A DNA stretch of 64,000 nucleotides from Stentor coeruleus (GCA_001970955.1 MPUH01000227.1:1-64000); one strand, 5' to 3'; shown: positions 38,396 through 48,794, counted from the first letter of the stretch. Translations and numbers: made by a program. The notes: generated by a model not told the origin, from the sequence alone.

Positions 38396-38725
38396 ATTTT
38401 TTTTTTTATGATATAATGTGTTAGGATTTTATAATGATTTTGATAGAGGAATATAAAAGTTTTGGGTGAAATTTAAGGCTTAGAATGGATTTTATTGAGT
38501 TTGTAGGTTTAGAGATTTAGAAGTATAATAAAGGATTTTTAGGGAGATTGTTGGAGACTTTGTGATACTTTTTGGATACTAGGGAATTTTTATTTTGAAG
38601 TTTTATTAAGTGAATTATTGTTATTTTTTTAGATTTTGTAGGGGTTATTATGATTTAGTATAAGTTTGGATTATTTGAAAGTATTTCCATTTGTAGTACT
38701 TTTAAATTTGAATTATAAAGCTTAT
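38396..38725. other. Spacer, no gene
   Basis: G-over-C, AT-rich 3' flank of the dynein gene. The in-frame codons upstream of 38726 contain no ATG. Confidence 0.5.
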
Positions 38726-39883
38726 ATGGCAGATCGGAAAACTGATTTCGATATTATCGCGGATAGTTTAGCGAGAGGGAAAGCGCTTATAAAAGAAAGC
38801 TTAGAGCTTTCACGTAAAAATATTGAGCGCAAAAAAAACATTGAAAAAAGACTTATGAACTGCTATGCTGAAGAAAAATCATTTGTAAATAATGATAGCT
38901 GTTTTACTTTTGATATTGATAGTAACCAAATTTCTTTAATACCTAAAGAGAAATATTCAGATATTTGCTCTGAGTCAATAACTCAGCTTTATAAAAAAGA
39001 TGAGAATTTTAATGAGAAAGAGGACATGCTGATAAAAGAAAGGAATTATGCTCAACAGAAACTTGAAGAAATCCAAGATTTTGTTAGAGAGCTTGAAGGA
39101 CAAAATTTTGAATTGAAAAACAAAATCAAGATGTTGGTAAGACAAATTCAAAACACTGTTGAAAATGAATCTATGGCTTCATCTTTTGAACATAAAGTAA
39201 AATTACTTCAACAAGACAATAACAAACTAATAATAGAAAATCGGAATCTTAACGAGTTAACCCAAGCGCTTAAAACAGAAAATTGGAATCTTAACGAGCT
39301 GACCCAAGCGCTTAAAACAGAAAACCAGATATTAAAAAATCGACTCAACGAAATTTCAGAAAGCCAAATACCAACTATTATAAATAAAAAACAATCACCC
39401 GAGCGAATTGTCAAAATTCATCACAACGAAGAAACAGACAATTCAATTCTAAAATATGATGCATCAACAGAAAGCTATATTCAATACTTCAAAAATCTAA
39501 AAAAACAAGCTTTTCTGAATAAAAAATACCCATTATGTTATTTAGAAACTAATATAACCCCAAATCCTCAAATAGCCCACAATGAAAAAGAATATCAACC
39601 TATAAGATCAGCATCATCAAAAGAAAATTATAAGCTAAGAAATGATATAACACCAGAAAACATAAATGAAAAATCATACTTAAAAGATAGTTCTGGAAAG
39701 TGCCAAACACCCTTATATGATAATAAAAAAACTGATAGTAGAAAACTTTCTATAAGTTTTGATAATGGCTTAGGGCAAAATAAAACCAAAAAAAACTTTG
39801 TCAAACAGAAAACTCCTTTGAAAATAAAAAACAATGGGAGAAGCCAAAGTAGACATAAAAAGCCAATAAAATCGAAGCTTTAG
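38726..39883 (+). CDS. Coiled-coil protein, unknown
   Basis: A 385-residue protein; the open frame begins earlier at TTG, so the first ATG (MADRKTDFDIIADSLARG) is used. Residues ~10-50 and ~85-220 form long coiled coils (EKEDMLIKERNYAQQKLEEI, ELKNKIKMLVRQIQ). A 42-nt tandem duplication encodes NLNELTQALKTEN twice. The C-terminal half is disordered and strongly basic at the end (KIKNNGRSQSRHKKPIKSKL). No known domain. Lies just downstream of the dynein gene but separated by 330 bp, so co-regulation is not implied. A cytoskeletal or basal-body role is possible but unsupported. Confidence 0.75.
   Translation: MADRKTDFDIIADSLARGKALIKESLELSRKNIERKKNIEKRLMNCYAEEKSFVNNDSCFTFDIDSNQISLIPKEKYSDICSESITQLYKKDENFNEKEDMLIKERNYAQQKLEEIQDFVRELEGQNFELKNKIKMLVRQIQNTVENESMASSFEHKVKLLQQDNNKLIIENRNLNELTQALKTENWNLNELTQALKTENQILKNRLNEISESQIPTIINKKQSPERIVKIHHNEETDNSILKYDASTESYIQYFKNLKKQAFLNKKYPLCYLETNITPNPQIAHNEKEYQPIRSASSKENYKLRNDITPENINEKSYLKDSSGKCQTPLYDNKKTDSRKLSISFDNGLGQNKTKKNFVKQKTPLKIKNNGRSQSRHKKPIKSKL
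39243..39326 (+). repeat. In-gene 42-nt tandem duplication
   Basis: The unit from 'ggaatcttaacgag' to 'gcttaaaacagaaaa' occurs at 39243 and 39285, differing at only a few bases. It adds 14 residues (two coiled-coil heptads) to the protein, keeping frame and heptad register. Confidence 0.9.
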
Positions 39884-40958
39884 GATTTTATGAAATCCTG
39901 TATAGATTTTAATTCAGGGACTTTAAGTTAAAAATTATATTGTAATATTTTAGATTTCCCTAACATGCTTTTAATTTAACTATAATCATACCTAAAATAT
40001 TTCACGGCCCTAACCTTTATAATACTTTATATTCATACTGTTATTTCATAAAATCTTATTTTATCATTAAACCTGCTTTGCCAAACTTTTCTCCATTACT
40101 ATCACAATTGCATTCTAAATCATTATCCCCCAAATAATTTTAGCTTCAAAGGACTCTAGAATTCTCATCTCTTTGAATTATTCCATGTAATCTTAACTAT
40201 CCCAACCCTCCGTATCTTAGTTTTTATACTATAAAGTATCCACTAATAGCTTGATAGTTATAAAATTTCCTAGCAATCAGCTTTAAAACAACTAAAAAGT
40301 CAAACAAATGATTTAACCTAAGACAATTTAATCCTTATTTATATTTAACCCTTAGTCACATCCCAGATCATAATCTTTCACATTTCCTTTCTTTGATATC
40401 ATCACAGTTATATACTCTTGAATCACAATACAACAAAGCAGACAGTATGAAAATAAAATATCCACAACCACACCTGCAACACACTATCTTTGATATCTAC
40501 CTTGTCTCAAAGTTTATAACAGTTTATAGTATTTCCAATACACTATCAATTACCTTGTCTTAAAGTTTATAACGTTTATATTATTTCCAATACATCCACA
40601 ACAATATATTAAAAGAGCAGTGAGCAGAGATGCATTTTTATTACTATCTATAAGTCTTGTATATAATATTTACATACAGATAATTCAACAATATACACAA
40701 AAACTCACACAAGCATAACAATATTCTTATTAAATAAAAAAATACCGATGTCCCAGCCTCTCATATTTATAAAAATTTTAAGTTTATCATAATTTTTGCC
40801 GGATGAAAAAATTATCAATCTTTTAAAATAAAATTAAACTTGATATAAGAAAACATAAGTTTTTAAAGTATAAAAAAAGTGAATTTAGTAATAATTCGAG
40901 TTAAAGGTGGGAAAAATTATATTGAAGATTTTTGTATTGGCTTTCAGTGATAATATTT
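39884..40958. other. C-rich spacer with a direct repeat
   Basis: Mostly C-over-G sequence up to about 40800, matching a 5' flank of the next plus-strand gene. Contains the repeat at 40498-40593. No gene seen on either strand. Confidence 0.5.
40498..40593. repeat. ~43-nt direct repeat, period 53
   Basis: 'taccttgtctcaaagtttat' through 'atttccaatac' at 40498-40541 recurs with small changes at 40551-40593, and an upstream 'acactatc' also recurs. Non-coding. Confidence 0.75.
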
Positions 40959-41618
40959 ATGAATGTGTTATTTGGAGCTTTGGTTATAGGTTGTGGTGTT
41001 ATGCAAGGACCTTATTTGTATTTCTCTTATGCGAGTGATATGATAAATTGGCTTATACAAGTGATAATTCTTATTTTTACATTGACTTCAAGTTTGAGTT
41101 TTTTATATAAACCGAAATCATACAAATTTTATTTAGTCGTAAGGGTTATTTAGATGCTTATATCTAGTTTGTTATTAGCACTACTTTTTATATATCAAGT
41201 GCTTTTTGGTTATAGTTTAGTGTTTTTAGCTTATTGTGAAATATATAATTTAGGAACAGTTTCTTGTAATTGCCCAGATTGTCCTAATTGGATTTCAGCG
41301 ATTTGTTATATGATTTCTTTATGTTTATCTTTGAGTTTTGTTGTATTTGATATTTAGACATTGTGTATGATGAATAATATAGATGAGTTTTTGGCTTTAA
41401 GGAAGGTAGTGAAAGTTAGGGAAAATGAGGAAGATAGGATAAACCTTAATAATCTTGAGCTACAGTATGTTCCAACGAGCATTCATGTGCCTAGGATTGC
41501 AAAGACTAAAAGAGAAAGTATATTGAGAACACAGGAAATGGTCATAAAAGATATGGATGGAGCTGAAGAAAGAGAAATTAATAAGTACAATATCACTGAA
41601 AAGAAAGCTAATTATTAG
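40959..41618 (+). CDS. Four-helix membrane protein, three exons
   Basis: A 209-residue protein. Exons 40959-41138, 41154-41342 and 41358-41618 are separated by 15-nt introns GTAAGGGTTATTTAG and GTATTTGATATTTAG; both carry stops, so unspliced reading looks like three small proteins. The first in-frame ATG (MNVLFGALVIGCGVMQG) is used because upstream codons have none. Four hydrophobic helices: ~1-24, 30-52, 60-87 and 108-124. A short loop between helices 3 and 4 holds SCNCPDCPNW, three cysteines that could form disulfides on the lumenal side. The C-terminal ~80 residues are hydrophilic and charged, probably cytosolic. No family recognised; topology is tetraspan-like but lacks the CCG tetraspanin signature. 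Confidence 0.75.
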
Positions 41619-41871
41619 GAACTTCTTCTTAAAATAATATCGTATAAGTACTTATTCAATTTAAAACAAATAGGGCATTTCAATTTAGTTAAAGGGGGGG
41701 ATCTTAAAGCATAAAGCTTAGGATTTAGAGTTCTACAATTATATAATCGTGCTATTGGTGTACTTATTGAATTCTCATAAGACTATTTAGATTTCCTAGT
41801 CATTCTTGAGTAGTAATGCATTGTTGTAATTGTAGACTTCTATAATTAACTTAAAATTTTTTGGTATATAA

Positions 41872-42636
41872 ATGAAGGCTAAACCCGCTAAAGCAAAAAA
41901 TCACCATGCTGAAATCAAGCTCAGAACATGCAACATGCTTTTGAGAAAATTTTACCTAGAAAAGTCCAAAAGAAAAGCTAAAAAAGAAGATATCAGGACC
42001 AAGCTTTTAAGAAAGCATAAATCATTCATCAAAAATACCGAAAAGAAAAATCGAATAAATGTAAAATCTAAGAATACATGCTACAAAAAAGATATTCGTT
42101 GGCAAGCATTTTACTTACATTGGAAAAAATACATGAATATCCTTCAAGAAGCTGTTGATCCAAAGAATCAGCCAGATATCAATTTCGCTAAGAGACGATA
42201 TGAAGGGCCAATGACATATAATGATGAATTTGTAGCAAAGTATTTTAATATTAAAGCTGTGAAAAAATCCTTTGTGTATTTGATTAGTTACTTTTTTTGT
42301 GATGATGAATACAAAGAGATTTCAAAAATACTTAAGATAAAATGTTCTAATAGGATAAGAGATAAGGAAAGTACTTGGAAAGAACTGAGGACATATATCT
42401 ACAAGACAATTGCTTTTTGTGATGACTTAGAAATTCCTGAAAATTTTGGAGACACAGAATTTTTCGAATCGAAATTAAAGGGAAAAAATGATGTAAACAG
42501 CGATATCGATGATGTTTTTGCTGAAGATACCTCTAATGAACAAGTAATCATTCCTCCTTTATTGCCGTACAAAAAATCCAAACTTATTTTCAAATGCATT
42601 AAAAAAAAAGCTCTTCCAAACAGTTCAAGAAAATAA
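41872..42636 (+). CDS. Hypothetical basic protein
   Basis: A 254-residue protein, single exon with ATG at 41872. The first ~75 residues are very basic and helical (KLRTCNMLLRKFYLEKSKRK), the centre (about 75-190) looks globular with conserved-looking aromatic residues (WQAFYLHWKKYMNIL, YNDEFVAKYFNIK), and the tail mixes an acidic run (SDIDDVFAEDTSNE) with a basic end. The arrangement suggests a nucleic-acid-binding or chromatin protein, but no domain was recognised. Convergent with the aldehyde dehydrogenase gene. Function unknown. Confidence 0.7.
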   Translation: MKAKPAKAKNHHAEIKLRTCNMLLRKFYLEKSKRKAKKEDIRTKLLRKHKSFIKNTEKKNRINVKSKNTCYKKDIRWQAFYLHWKKYMNILQEAVDPKNQPDINFAKRRYEGPMTYNDEFVAKYFNIKAVKKSFVYLISYFFCDDEYKEISKILKIKCSNRIRDKESTWKELRTYIYKTIAFCDDLEIPENFGDTEFFESKLKGKNDVNSDIDDVFAEDTSNEQVIIPPLLPYKKSKLIFKCIKKKALPNSSRK

Positions 42637-42972
42637 TTTTCACCTAAAATTAGGATTCCAAAAAATAATTTTCTACAGGCATTTCAAGCCTGTTAAATAC
42701 TTCATAATATATTAATATTTTCTTACAAAGGTTTTATTTATTCTCTATTAATTATTCATTAAAAGGCTGAAGCGTTTAGGTTTAATCATTGGTCTTTTCA
42801 AAAATTTATTTTTTTGTACCAATTTTAAATATCCATAATTTTATTAAAGCAAAGCAATTTTCTTATTTTAATCATGACAATTTTTTTCTCTGATAAAGCA
42901 TTAAAGTGCTTAAATATACGTTTAATTAGTTTTCATGTGAATATTTTTTAATACTAAAAACCTATAATTTTA
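42637..42972. other. Convergent spacer containing a copy of the ALDH 3' end
   Basis: AT-rich spacer between two convergent genes. Apart from the duplicated ALDH end at 42834-42892 nothing was seen. Confidence 0.5.
42834..42892 (-). pseudogene. Degenerate copy of the aldehyde dehydrogenase 3' end
   Basis: Bases 42834-42892 match 42964-43023, the last ~55 bases of the adjacent ALDH gene plus its stop, at roughly three quarters identity and an offset of 130 bases. On the minus strand the copy reads SEKKIVMIKI, against IEKKTVVIKT in the intact gene. It looks like a partial tandem duplication or the last trace of a lost paralogue. Confidence 0.6.
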
Positions 42973-44451
42973 CTAAGGCAAAGTATCTTCACTAGTTTTA
43001 ATCACAACAGTTTTTTTCTCAATATAACTCATGAAACCTTCTGTTCCCATCTCTTTATCATTCCCACTCTGTTTAAATCCCCCAAAAGGTGCCCCTTCAG
43101 TAATCACACTATAGCAATTAACAAAAACCGTCCCAGCTCTCAGCGCATTAGTAACTTTAAACGCTTTTTCTATATCCCTAGTAACAACTCCAGCCCCGAG
43201 TCCATAATTTGTATTATTTGCTCTTTGAATAACTTCATCTATAGTATGAAATTTTAATATGCTCATAACAGGTCCAAAAATCTCTTCTTTAGCTATTGTC
43301 ATATCATCAGTAACATCAGCAAAAATTGTAGGTTCAACAAAACATCCTTTTAAACCTAATCTTTTACCTCCTGCTATAAGTTTAGCTCCTTGAGATTTCC
43401 CTGTTTCTATATAATAAAGTATTTTTTCTAGTTGAACTTTACTAATTTGAGAACCATGTTGTGTAGTTGGATCTAAAGGGTCTCCAAGTTTGCGGCATTT
43501 AATTAAAGAGGCTGATCGGGATACAAATTCATCATAAATACCAGCTTGGACAAAAACTCGACTTCCAGAAAAACAGACTTGGCCTTGGTTTAAAAATACT
43601 CCTATATGAGCTTGAGAAATTGCTAAGTCAAGATCTGCATCATCAAATATTATGTTAGGACTTTTACCACCAAGTTCTAAACTTACACGTCTAAGGCCAT
43701 TAACTCCTGCGTTTTTGACTATTTCTAAGCCAACTTCTGTCGACCCTGTAAATGCAATTTTGTCTACTTTTTTATGAGTTGCTAAAGCTGCTCCTGTATC
43801 TCCAAAGCCCGGGACAATGTTTATAACACCAGGAGGAAAACCAGCTTGTATTATAAGTTCACCTACTTTTAATGCACTTAATGGAGTTTGTTCTGCTGGT
43901 TTTAGGACTACTGTACATCCTGCTGCCATAGCTGGGGCAAGTTTCCAAGCTTGCATTATTAAAGGAACATTCCATGGGATTATCTGACCTACTACACCTA
44001 CTGGTTCAAGTTTTGTGTATGTAAAAAAAGGGCCTGACATTGGGATTGTCTTGCCGAAAACTTTATCAGTATAACCTGCGTAGTATCTGTAGGTATCCAA
44101 AGTCATTGGCAAATCAAAGTTCAATGAGTCTGAAATAGGCTTGCCGTTATTTATAGTTTCTATATAAGCAAGTTCACTTTTATTTTCCTCAATAAGATCT
44201 GCTAATCTTCTAATACATCCCGCTCTCTGACTGGCAGTAAATCTTCTCCAAGGTCCAAAGTCAAAAGCAGCCCTAGCCGCATTAACAGCTAAATCCACAT
44301 CTTCAGCTGAGCCTTTTTGAACATGAGCTATAACTTCTTCAGTAGCTGGGTTTATAGTTGGGAAAGTCTTACCTGATAAAGAATCTACCCATTTGTTGTT
44401 TATTAGGATCTTAGTCTCAAGTTTTATTGAAAAAAACCTTCTGGCCAACAT
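42973..44451 (-). CDS. Aldehyde dehydrogenase (ALDH1/2 family, mitochondrial-type)
   Basis: A 492-residue NAD(P)-dependent enzyme oxidising aldehydes to acids. Catalytic set is complete: Asn161 in PWNVPL, Glu259 in SLELGGKSP, and nucleophile Cys293 in NQGQVCFSGSR. The cofactor loop FTGSTEVG, the KPAEQTPLSAL motif and EEIFGPV are also present, as is the C-terminal GAPFGGFKQSG. The family length is about 490-500, so it is full length. The N-terminus MLARRFFSIK is basic and hydrophobic, consistent with a short mitochondrial presequence. The closest group is ALDH1/ALDH2 by motif wording; exact substrate cannot be told. ATG at 44451; no intron visible. Confidence 0.95.
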   Translation of the reverse strand: MLARRFFSIKLETKILINNKWVDSLSGKTFPTINPATEEVIAHVQKGSAEDVDLAVNAARAAFDFGPWRRFTASQRAGCIRRLADLIEENKSELAYIETINNGKPISDSLNFDLPMTLDTYRYYAGYTDKVFGKTIPMSGPFFTYTKLEPVGVVGQIIPWNVPLIMQAWKLAPAMAAGCTVVLKPAEQTPLSALKVGELIIQAGFPPGVINIVPGFGDTGAALATHKKVDKIAFTGSTEVGLEIVKNAGVNGLRRVSLELGGKSPNIIFDDADLDLAISQAHIGVFLNQGQVCFSGSRVFVQAGIYDEFVSRSASLIKCRKLGDPLDPTTQHGSQISKVQLEKILYYIETGKSQGAKLIAGGKRLGLKGCFVEPTIFADVTDDMTIAKEEIFGPVMSILKFHTIDEVIQRANNTNYGLGAGVVTRDIEKAFKVTNALRAGTVFVNCYSVITEGAPFGGFKQSGNDKEMGTEGFMSYIEKKTVVIKTSEDTLP

Positions 44452-44664
44452 TTTTATTGAATGGTTTGTGCTAAAGTTTAAACATAAAATGCGATATTAC
44501 AATAAAATGATATTGTAAAGTAAGATAGGACAGGGGTATAAGAAGTTTTTATAGGATTGATAATACTCATTCAATTAGAAAATATTTTTTATAAAAAACT
44601 TTAATTTCATCCATTATTTATCATACCATCATACATAAATTAAATTTTATAAATCTAATCTTTA

Positions 44665-46356
44665 ATGGGTTGTTGCCAAACATTTGAATTTACTTCCGAA
44701 GAGATACAAGTTACAGAGTCTATGAAAGAAAAAGCTAAAAATACTTTGACCGCTATAACCGAGCAAGCAGATCAATTCAACCAAATTCGTAAAGACATCC
44801 AAGGCAATATCTCAACCATAAACCTTGATCAAATGCAAGATTTCGTCCAAAGCAACATAAAAGATCCAACCTTAGCCTTAAGCAATAAAGTTGGGGTCTT
44901 TGTTCGTGAAAACATTCAAGAAACCCTGGATGCAATTAAAGATATGAAACTCAAACAAAGAGTTTCAGATATAGTTTCTCCTATTTTCCGTAAATACTTC
45001 GTCCATTCAATCCATGGAGCAATCGAAGACTTATATTCAGTCCAAGAAATCATCGGTCAAGGGAGTTTCAGCACAGTCAAGCGTGTAATCCATTCGGAAA
45101 CCAGTTTTGAACGTGCAGCCAAGATTATTACAAAAAACTCAATTAACGACTCACAGAAGAATGGAATTACTGAAGAAACTGAAGTTTTAAAAGCTCTTGA
45201 TCATCCAAACATTATAAAAATATTTGAGGTTATTGAAAACACATCAAAAATCCATATTATTACTGAGCTTTGTGAAGGAGGGGAACTTTTTGAAAGAATC
45301 ATAAACTGTAAATCCTTTTCAGAAAATACAGCGGCAAATTATATGTTTCAGATCTTATCTGGGCTTATACATATTCATGAAAATAATATCGCGCATAGGG
45401 ACATAAAGCCAGAAAACGTGCTTTTTGCTAGTAAAAATTCTGATTATTTGAAGATAATTGATTTTGGTATTGCTCAAAGACTTAATGGGGATAAATTTCA
45501 ATCAAAATGCAAAGGTACAGCTTATTATGTAGCTCCAGAAGTCATATCAGGTGAGTTTAACTGTAAATGTGATGTTTGGAGTTGTGGGGTTATATTATAT
45601 ATAATGCTCTGTGGCCATCCTCCATTCAACGGGAAATCAGAGTCAGAGATTTTTTCAAAAATCTCACGTGGGGTGTTTAATTTTTCAGGTAAAGAATGGA
45701 TTGGGATATCAAAAGACGCAAAAGCTCTGGTACAAAAAATGCTCACAAAAGACTATAAAAAGCGTCCTTCAGCTAAAGAAGTATGGGAAGACCCATGGAT
45801 TCAATCCCGTTATAAAAATGATATTGAAGATAATCCAATAAGCACTTCAACTCTAGAAGCTTTAGCTAATTTTAGGACAATTTACAAACTCCAGCAAGCC
45901 ACATTATCATATATCGCTTCTAATCTAACAACAAACGCTGAAGTCGAAGAATTAAAAAACGCATTTATCATCTTAGACTCAAATGGAGATGGACATCTTA
46001 GTACATCTGAGATTAAAACAGGTTATGCAAATATAAAACTTAGTAACTCTATTGATGTTACAGAAATACTCAGCAGATGCGATATTGATATGAATGGTAT
46101 GGTTGATTATAGCGAATTTATAACAGCAACTATTGACTGGAGTAAAAATTTAACTCAAAACATACTTGAAACAGCTTTTAAAGCTTATGATGCGGATCGT
46201 AGTGGGACTATAAGTATAGCTGAAGTTAGAGAATTCCTTGGTGGATATTCAGAGCTTGAGAGAGAATGGGCAAAAATTATTCAAGAAATCGATACAAATG
46301 GTGATGGGGAAATAGACTTACAAGAGTTTAAACATTTGATGGAAAAAATCTTTTGA
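44665..46356 (+). CDS. Calcium-dependent protein kinase (CDPK) with N-myristoylation signal
   Basis: A 563-residue Ser/Thr kinase regulated directly by calcium. It begins MGCC: Gly2 fits N-myristoylation and Cys3/Cys4 fit palmitoylation, so membrane anchoring is likely. Residues ~10-120 form an unusual long helical extension. Kinase domain ~125-390: GQGSFSTV loop, ATP-binding K153, HRDIKPEN with catalytic D246, DFG 266-268, APE 290-292. An autoinhibitory/junction helix follows (ALANFRTIYKLQQATLSYIA), then four EF-hands with canonical loops DSNGDGHLSTSE, DIDMNGMVDYSE, DADRSGTISIAE and DTNGDGEIDLQE. This is the standard CDPK layout known from plants, ciliates and apicomplexans. A 59-nt spacer separates it from the next gene. 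Confidence 0.96.
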   Translation: MGCCQTFEFTSEEIQVTESMKEKAKNTLTAITEQADQFNQIRKDIQGNISTINLDQMQDFVQSNIKDPTLALSNKVGVFVRENIQETLDAIKDMKLKQRVSDIVSPIFRKYFVHSIHGAIEDLYSVQEIIGQGSFSTVKRVIHSETSFERAAKIITKNSINDSQKNGITEETEVLKALDHPNIIKIFEVIENTSKIHIITELCEGGELFERIINCKSFSENTAANYMFQILSGLIHIHENNIAHRDIKPENVLFASKNSDYLKIIDFGIAQRLNGDKFQSKCKGTAYYVAPEVISGEFNCKCDVWSCGVILYIMLCGHPPFNGKSESEIFSKISRGVFNFSGKEWIGISKDAKALVQKMLTKDYKKRPSAKEVWEDPWIQSRYKNDIEDNPISTSTLEALANFRTIYKLQQATLSYIASNLTTNAEVEELKNAFIILDSNGDGHLSTSEIKTGYANIKLSNSIDVTEILSRCDIDMNGMVDYSEFITATIDWSKNLTQNILETAFKAYDADRSGTISIAEVREFLGGYSELEREWAKIIQEIDTNGDGEIDLQEFKHLMEKIF

Positions 46357-46415
46357 ATTTAACTAATAAATTTAAAGCATGCTAGATTTTGGATAATAGT
46401 CAAGAAAATTATATT

Positions 46416-48674
46416 ATGAGGAATTATCACAAGTCTAAAGATTCGATAAAAGTGCTTTGGACCAAATTGGAATCGGTTCTTGATGTTAGTGGATTTAAAA
46501 GCTATGGGAAAATACTCCCTAAGCATAAAAGGCATTTGAGTTATAATATAAGGAAATCGACAAGTAGAGCTTTTGCTAGGTCTACTAATGATTCCCCTGA
46601 GTTATCAACAGTAAGGTCAACTACCCCATCTTTATCTTGTACTCGTAATTCTCTACAAATAGACGGGCTTTCTCAGTTACAATTGAAAAAATTATATCAA
46701 GCTAAATGTGAGGATTTGAATATCCCAGTACTTCCAGACCAACAGTTTAGGTTTTACGTTTATTGCTTTAAACACTTTTACCAAAGATCCTTTGAAATGC
46801 AAGACTCAGGGCTAGGGGAAAAGTCAGCAAAAGCTATTGGGGAGATTTTATCATACAATGATAACTTTGCTTATATAGTCTTAGGGAAAAATATGTTTGG
46901 TGATGAAGGGTGTTTGAGTATTGCTAAAGGGCTTAAAAAGAATCTAACTATTGTTTATATTGACCTATCAAGTAATAGTCTATCCCCTGAAGGTTCAGAA
47001 AAAATTATGAAAGTCCTCAGTTCACATGAAAGCTTAGCTGGGCTTAATATATCATCATATGAAGGTTTGCATAGAAATCGTCTTTGTTCTAATGGGTCTA
47101 ATGGGCTTAAATGCTTATTAACAAAAAGCATGACAATTTCTTATATAAACATTGCTAGAACATCTATAGGAGAAGGGTTGAAAATTATTATCGACCCTTT
47201 AAAAACTTCAATGAGCTTAACATCTTTGGACTTATGTGATAATAATATTGGAAACTTATATTTAGAAGGATTTTTACGATCTTTAGAATTATCTTGTGTT
47301 ATTGATTTAAATATTAGTTCTAATTGTATTTGTAATAAAGGTGCTGAGTATGTTGGGGATTATTTAAGTAAAAATCCTTTACTTGAAAAACTTAATGTAG
47401 CAAATAATGGGATTAAGACTAAAGGGGCAAAGAAAATTTTTGAGTCGCTTTCGAATAATTCGCATTTGAAAATATTGTTAATGCAGGGAAATTGTATGAA
47501 TAATGGACTTTCAGAAGAAATGGCCGGATCATTAGCTGTTAATATGGCTCTTGAGGAATTAGATTTGAGTGGATGTATGATTAAAAATTGTGGAATAGTT
47601 ATGGTGGCTGAGTGCTTGACGAGGAATAGGAAGATTAGGATATTAAGACTTTCAGGGAATGGTATTGGAGATGGATGCTTAGAAGAATTGTCTATATCTT
47701 TCACAAATAACAAAACCATAAAACTCATTGATTTATCCTGCAATAAAATCAAAGACTATGGGGCAAAGTTCCTTGCACAAGGTCTAAAAGGCAGTATTTC
47801 AATCGAAGAAATAAATCTTAAAGAAAACAGTATCAAAGATGAAGGGGGAAACCACTTAGCAAATGCTATAAAACTCAACCCAAATATAATCAGAATAAAC
47901 TTAGACCTAAACAAAATAACCTCAAAATGCTTAGCAGGTATAAAAGAAAACTTAAATACCAATATCGAAAAATATTATAAAACTTTACCTCAAAAGTTAA
48001 AAAAACAATATGAAGCAATAAATTATGATGAGAACTCAATAAAAAAAATCTCACAAAAAATCACACAAAAGAAAAAAGAAAAAGAAGAAATCAAACTTCG
48101 GATTGAAAAAAATGTTGAAAAAATTGAAGAAATCAAATCATCAGAAGCCCAAAAACTTTTAATTTTAAAAGAAAACTTAGAGAAACTTAAAGAAAATAAT
48201 ATAGAACTGAGTAAATCATTAGAAAATATACAAGGAGTTTTAATGAAATTTAAAATTCAAAATGATCGAGATGTTAAGGATTTAGAAGTAAAAAACTTAA
48301 TGATTGATGAGGAAATAAAAGGTTTAGAAAAAAAGAGTACTTTTTATATAGAAATGCAATTAAAAGAGAAAGTATTAGTTCAAAGAGGTATGAAGCAGTC
48401 ATATAAAACACAATTGGATGAAGAATATAGAAAAGAGGAAATTTTGAGGATAAGTGCGGATAATACTTTGGAAGTATTAAAGAAAAGGCTTTTTGATATA
48501 AAAGAACTTATTAGGAAAATAAAAAATCCTGATGGAGTTAAAGTTGAGGAGAATAAGAGAGATAGTAATCGAATGGGCTTTTTGATGAGTGAAGTCAATG
48601 CTAAAAAAAATACTTATTCAGTGAATATTCCTGATTTTCGTAAGGAGAAAAGGCTGAAAACAAAATCTAACTAG
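46416..48674 (+). CDS. Leucine-rich repeat (RNH1/NLR-type) protein with C-terminal coiled coil
   Basis: A 752-residue protein; the frame is open from a TTG, so I use the first ATG (MRNYHKSKDSIKVLW). Residues ~130-530 contain about ten ribonuclease-inhibitor-type LRRs of 28 residues (pattern LxxLDLSxNxIxDxGAKxLAxxL; for example SIEEINLKENSIKDEGG and KIRILRLSGNGIGDG). Residues ~540-700 are a long charged coiled coil (KKKEKEEIKLRIEKNVEKIEE). No NTPase (NACHT) domain, so it is not an NLR receptor; similar LRR+coiled-coil proteins in ciliates and algae are often ciliary or basal-body components. Start lies 59 bases after the CDPK stop. Role is inferred only. Confidence 0.85.
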   Translation: MRNYHKSKDSIKVLWTKLESVLDVSGFKSYGKILPKHKRHLSYNIRKSTSRAFARSTNDSPELSTVRSTTPSLSCTRNSLQIDGLSQLQLKKLYQAKCEDLNIPVLPDQQFRFYVYCFKHFYQRSFEMQDSGLGEKSAKAIGEILSYNDNFAYIVLGKNMFGDEGCLSIAKGLKKNLTIVYIDLSSNSLSPEGSEKIMKVLSSHESLAGLNISSYEGLHRNRLCSNGSNGLKCLLTKSMTISYINIARTSIGEGLKIIIDPLKTSMSLTSLDLCDNNIGNLYLEGFLRSLELSCVIDLNISSNCICNKGAEYVGDYLSKNPLLEKLNVANNGIKTKGAKKIFESLSNNSHLKILLMQGNCMNNGLSEEMAGSLAVNMALEELDLSGCMIKNCGIVMVAECLTRNRKIRILRLSGNGIGDGCLEELSISFTNNKTIKLIDLSCNKIKDYGAKFLAQGLKGSISIEEINLKENSIKDEGGNHLANAIKLNPNIIRINLDLNKITSKCLAGIKENLNTNIEKYYKTLPQKLKKQYEAINYDENSIKKISQKITQKKKEKEEIKLRIEKNVEKIEEIKSSEAQKLLILKENLEKLKENNIELSKSLENIQGVLMKFKIQNDRDVKDLEVKNLMIDEEIKGLEKKSTFYIEMQLKEKVLVQRGMKQSYKTQLDEEYRKEEILRISADNTLEVLKKRLFDIKELIRKIKNPDGVKVEENKRDSNRMGFLMSEVNAKKNTYSVNIPDFRKEKRLKTKSN

Positions 48675-48794
48675 GTTCTTGTAATTATTATATGATAGTT
48701 AGAGCTTGGATTATATTAATTTAGGTGTGGCTGATAATTTCCCACATATCACTTATCTCCATTTTTTCAAAACTATTCTAACTAAATTACTATT

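Noticed and set aside
40933-40947. A GT...AG string (GTATTGGCTTTCAG) just before the four-helix protein
   Set aside because: Only 14 nt and lacks A10; no upstream ATG exists for it to join.
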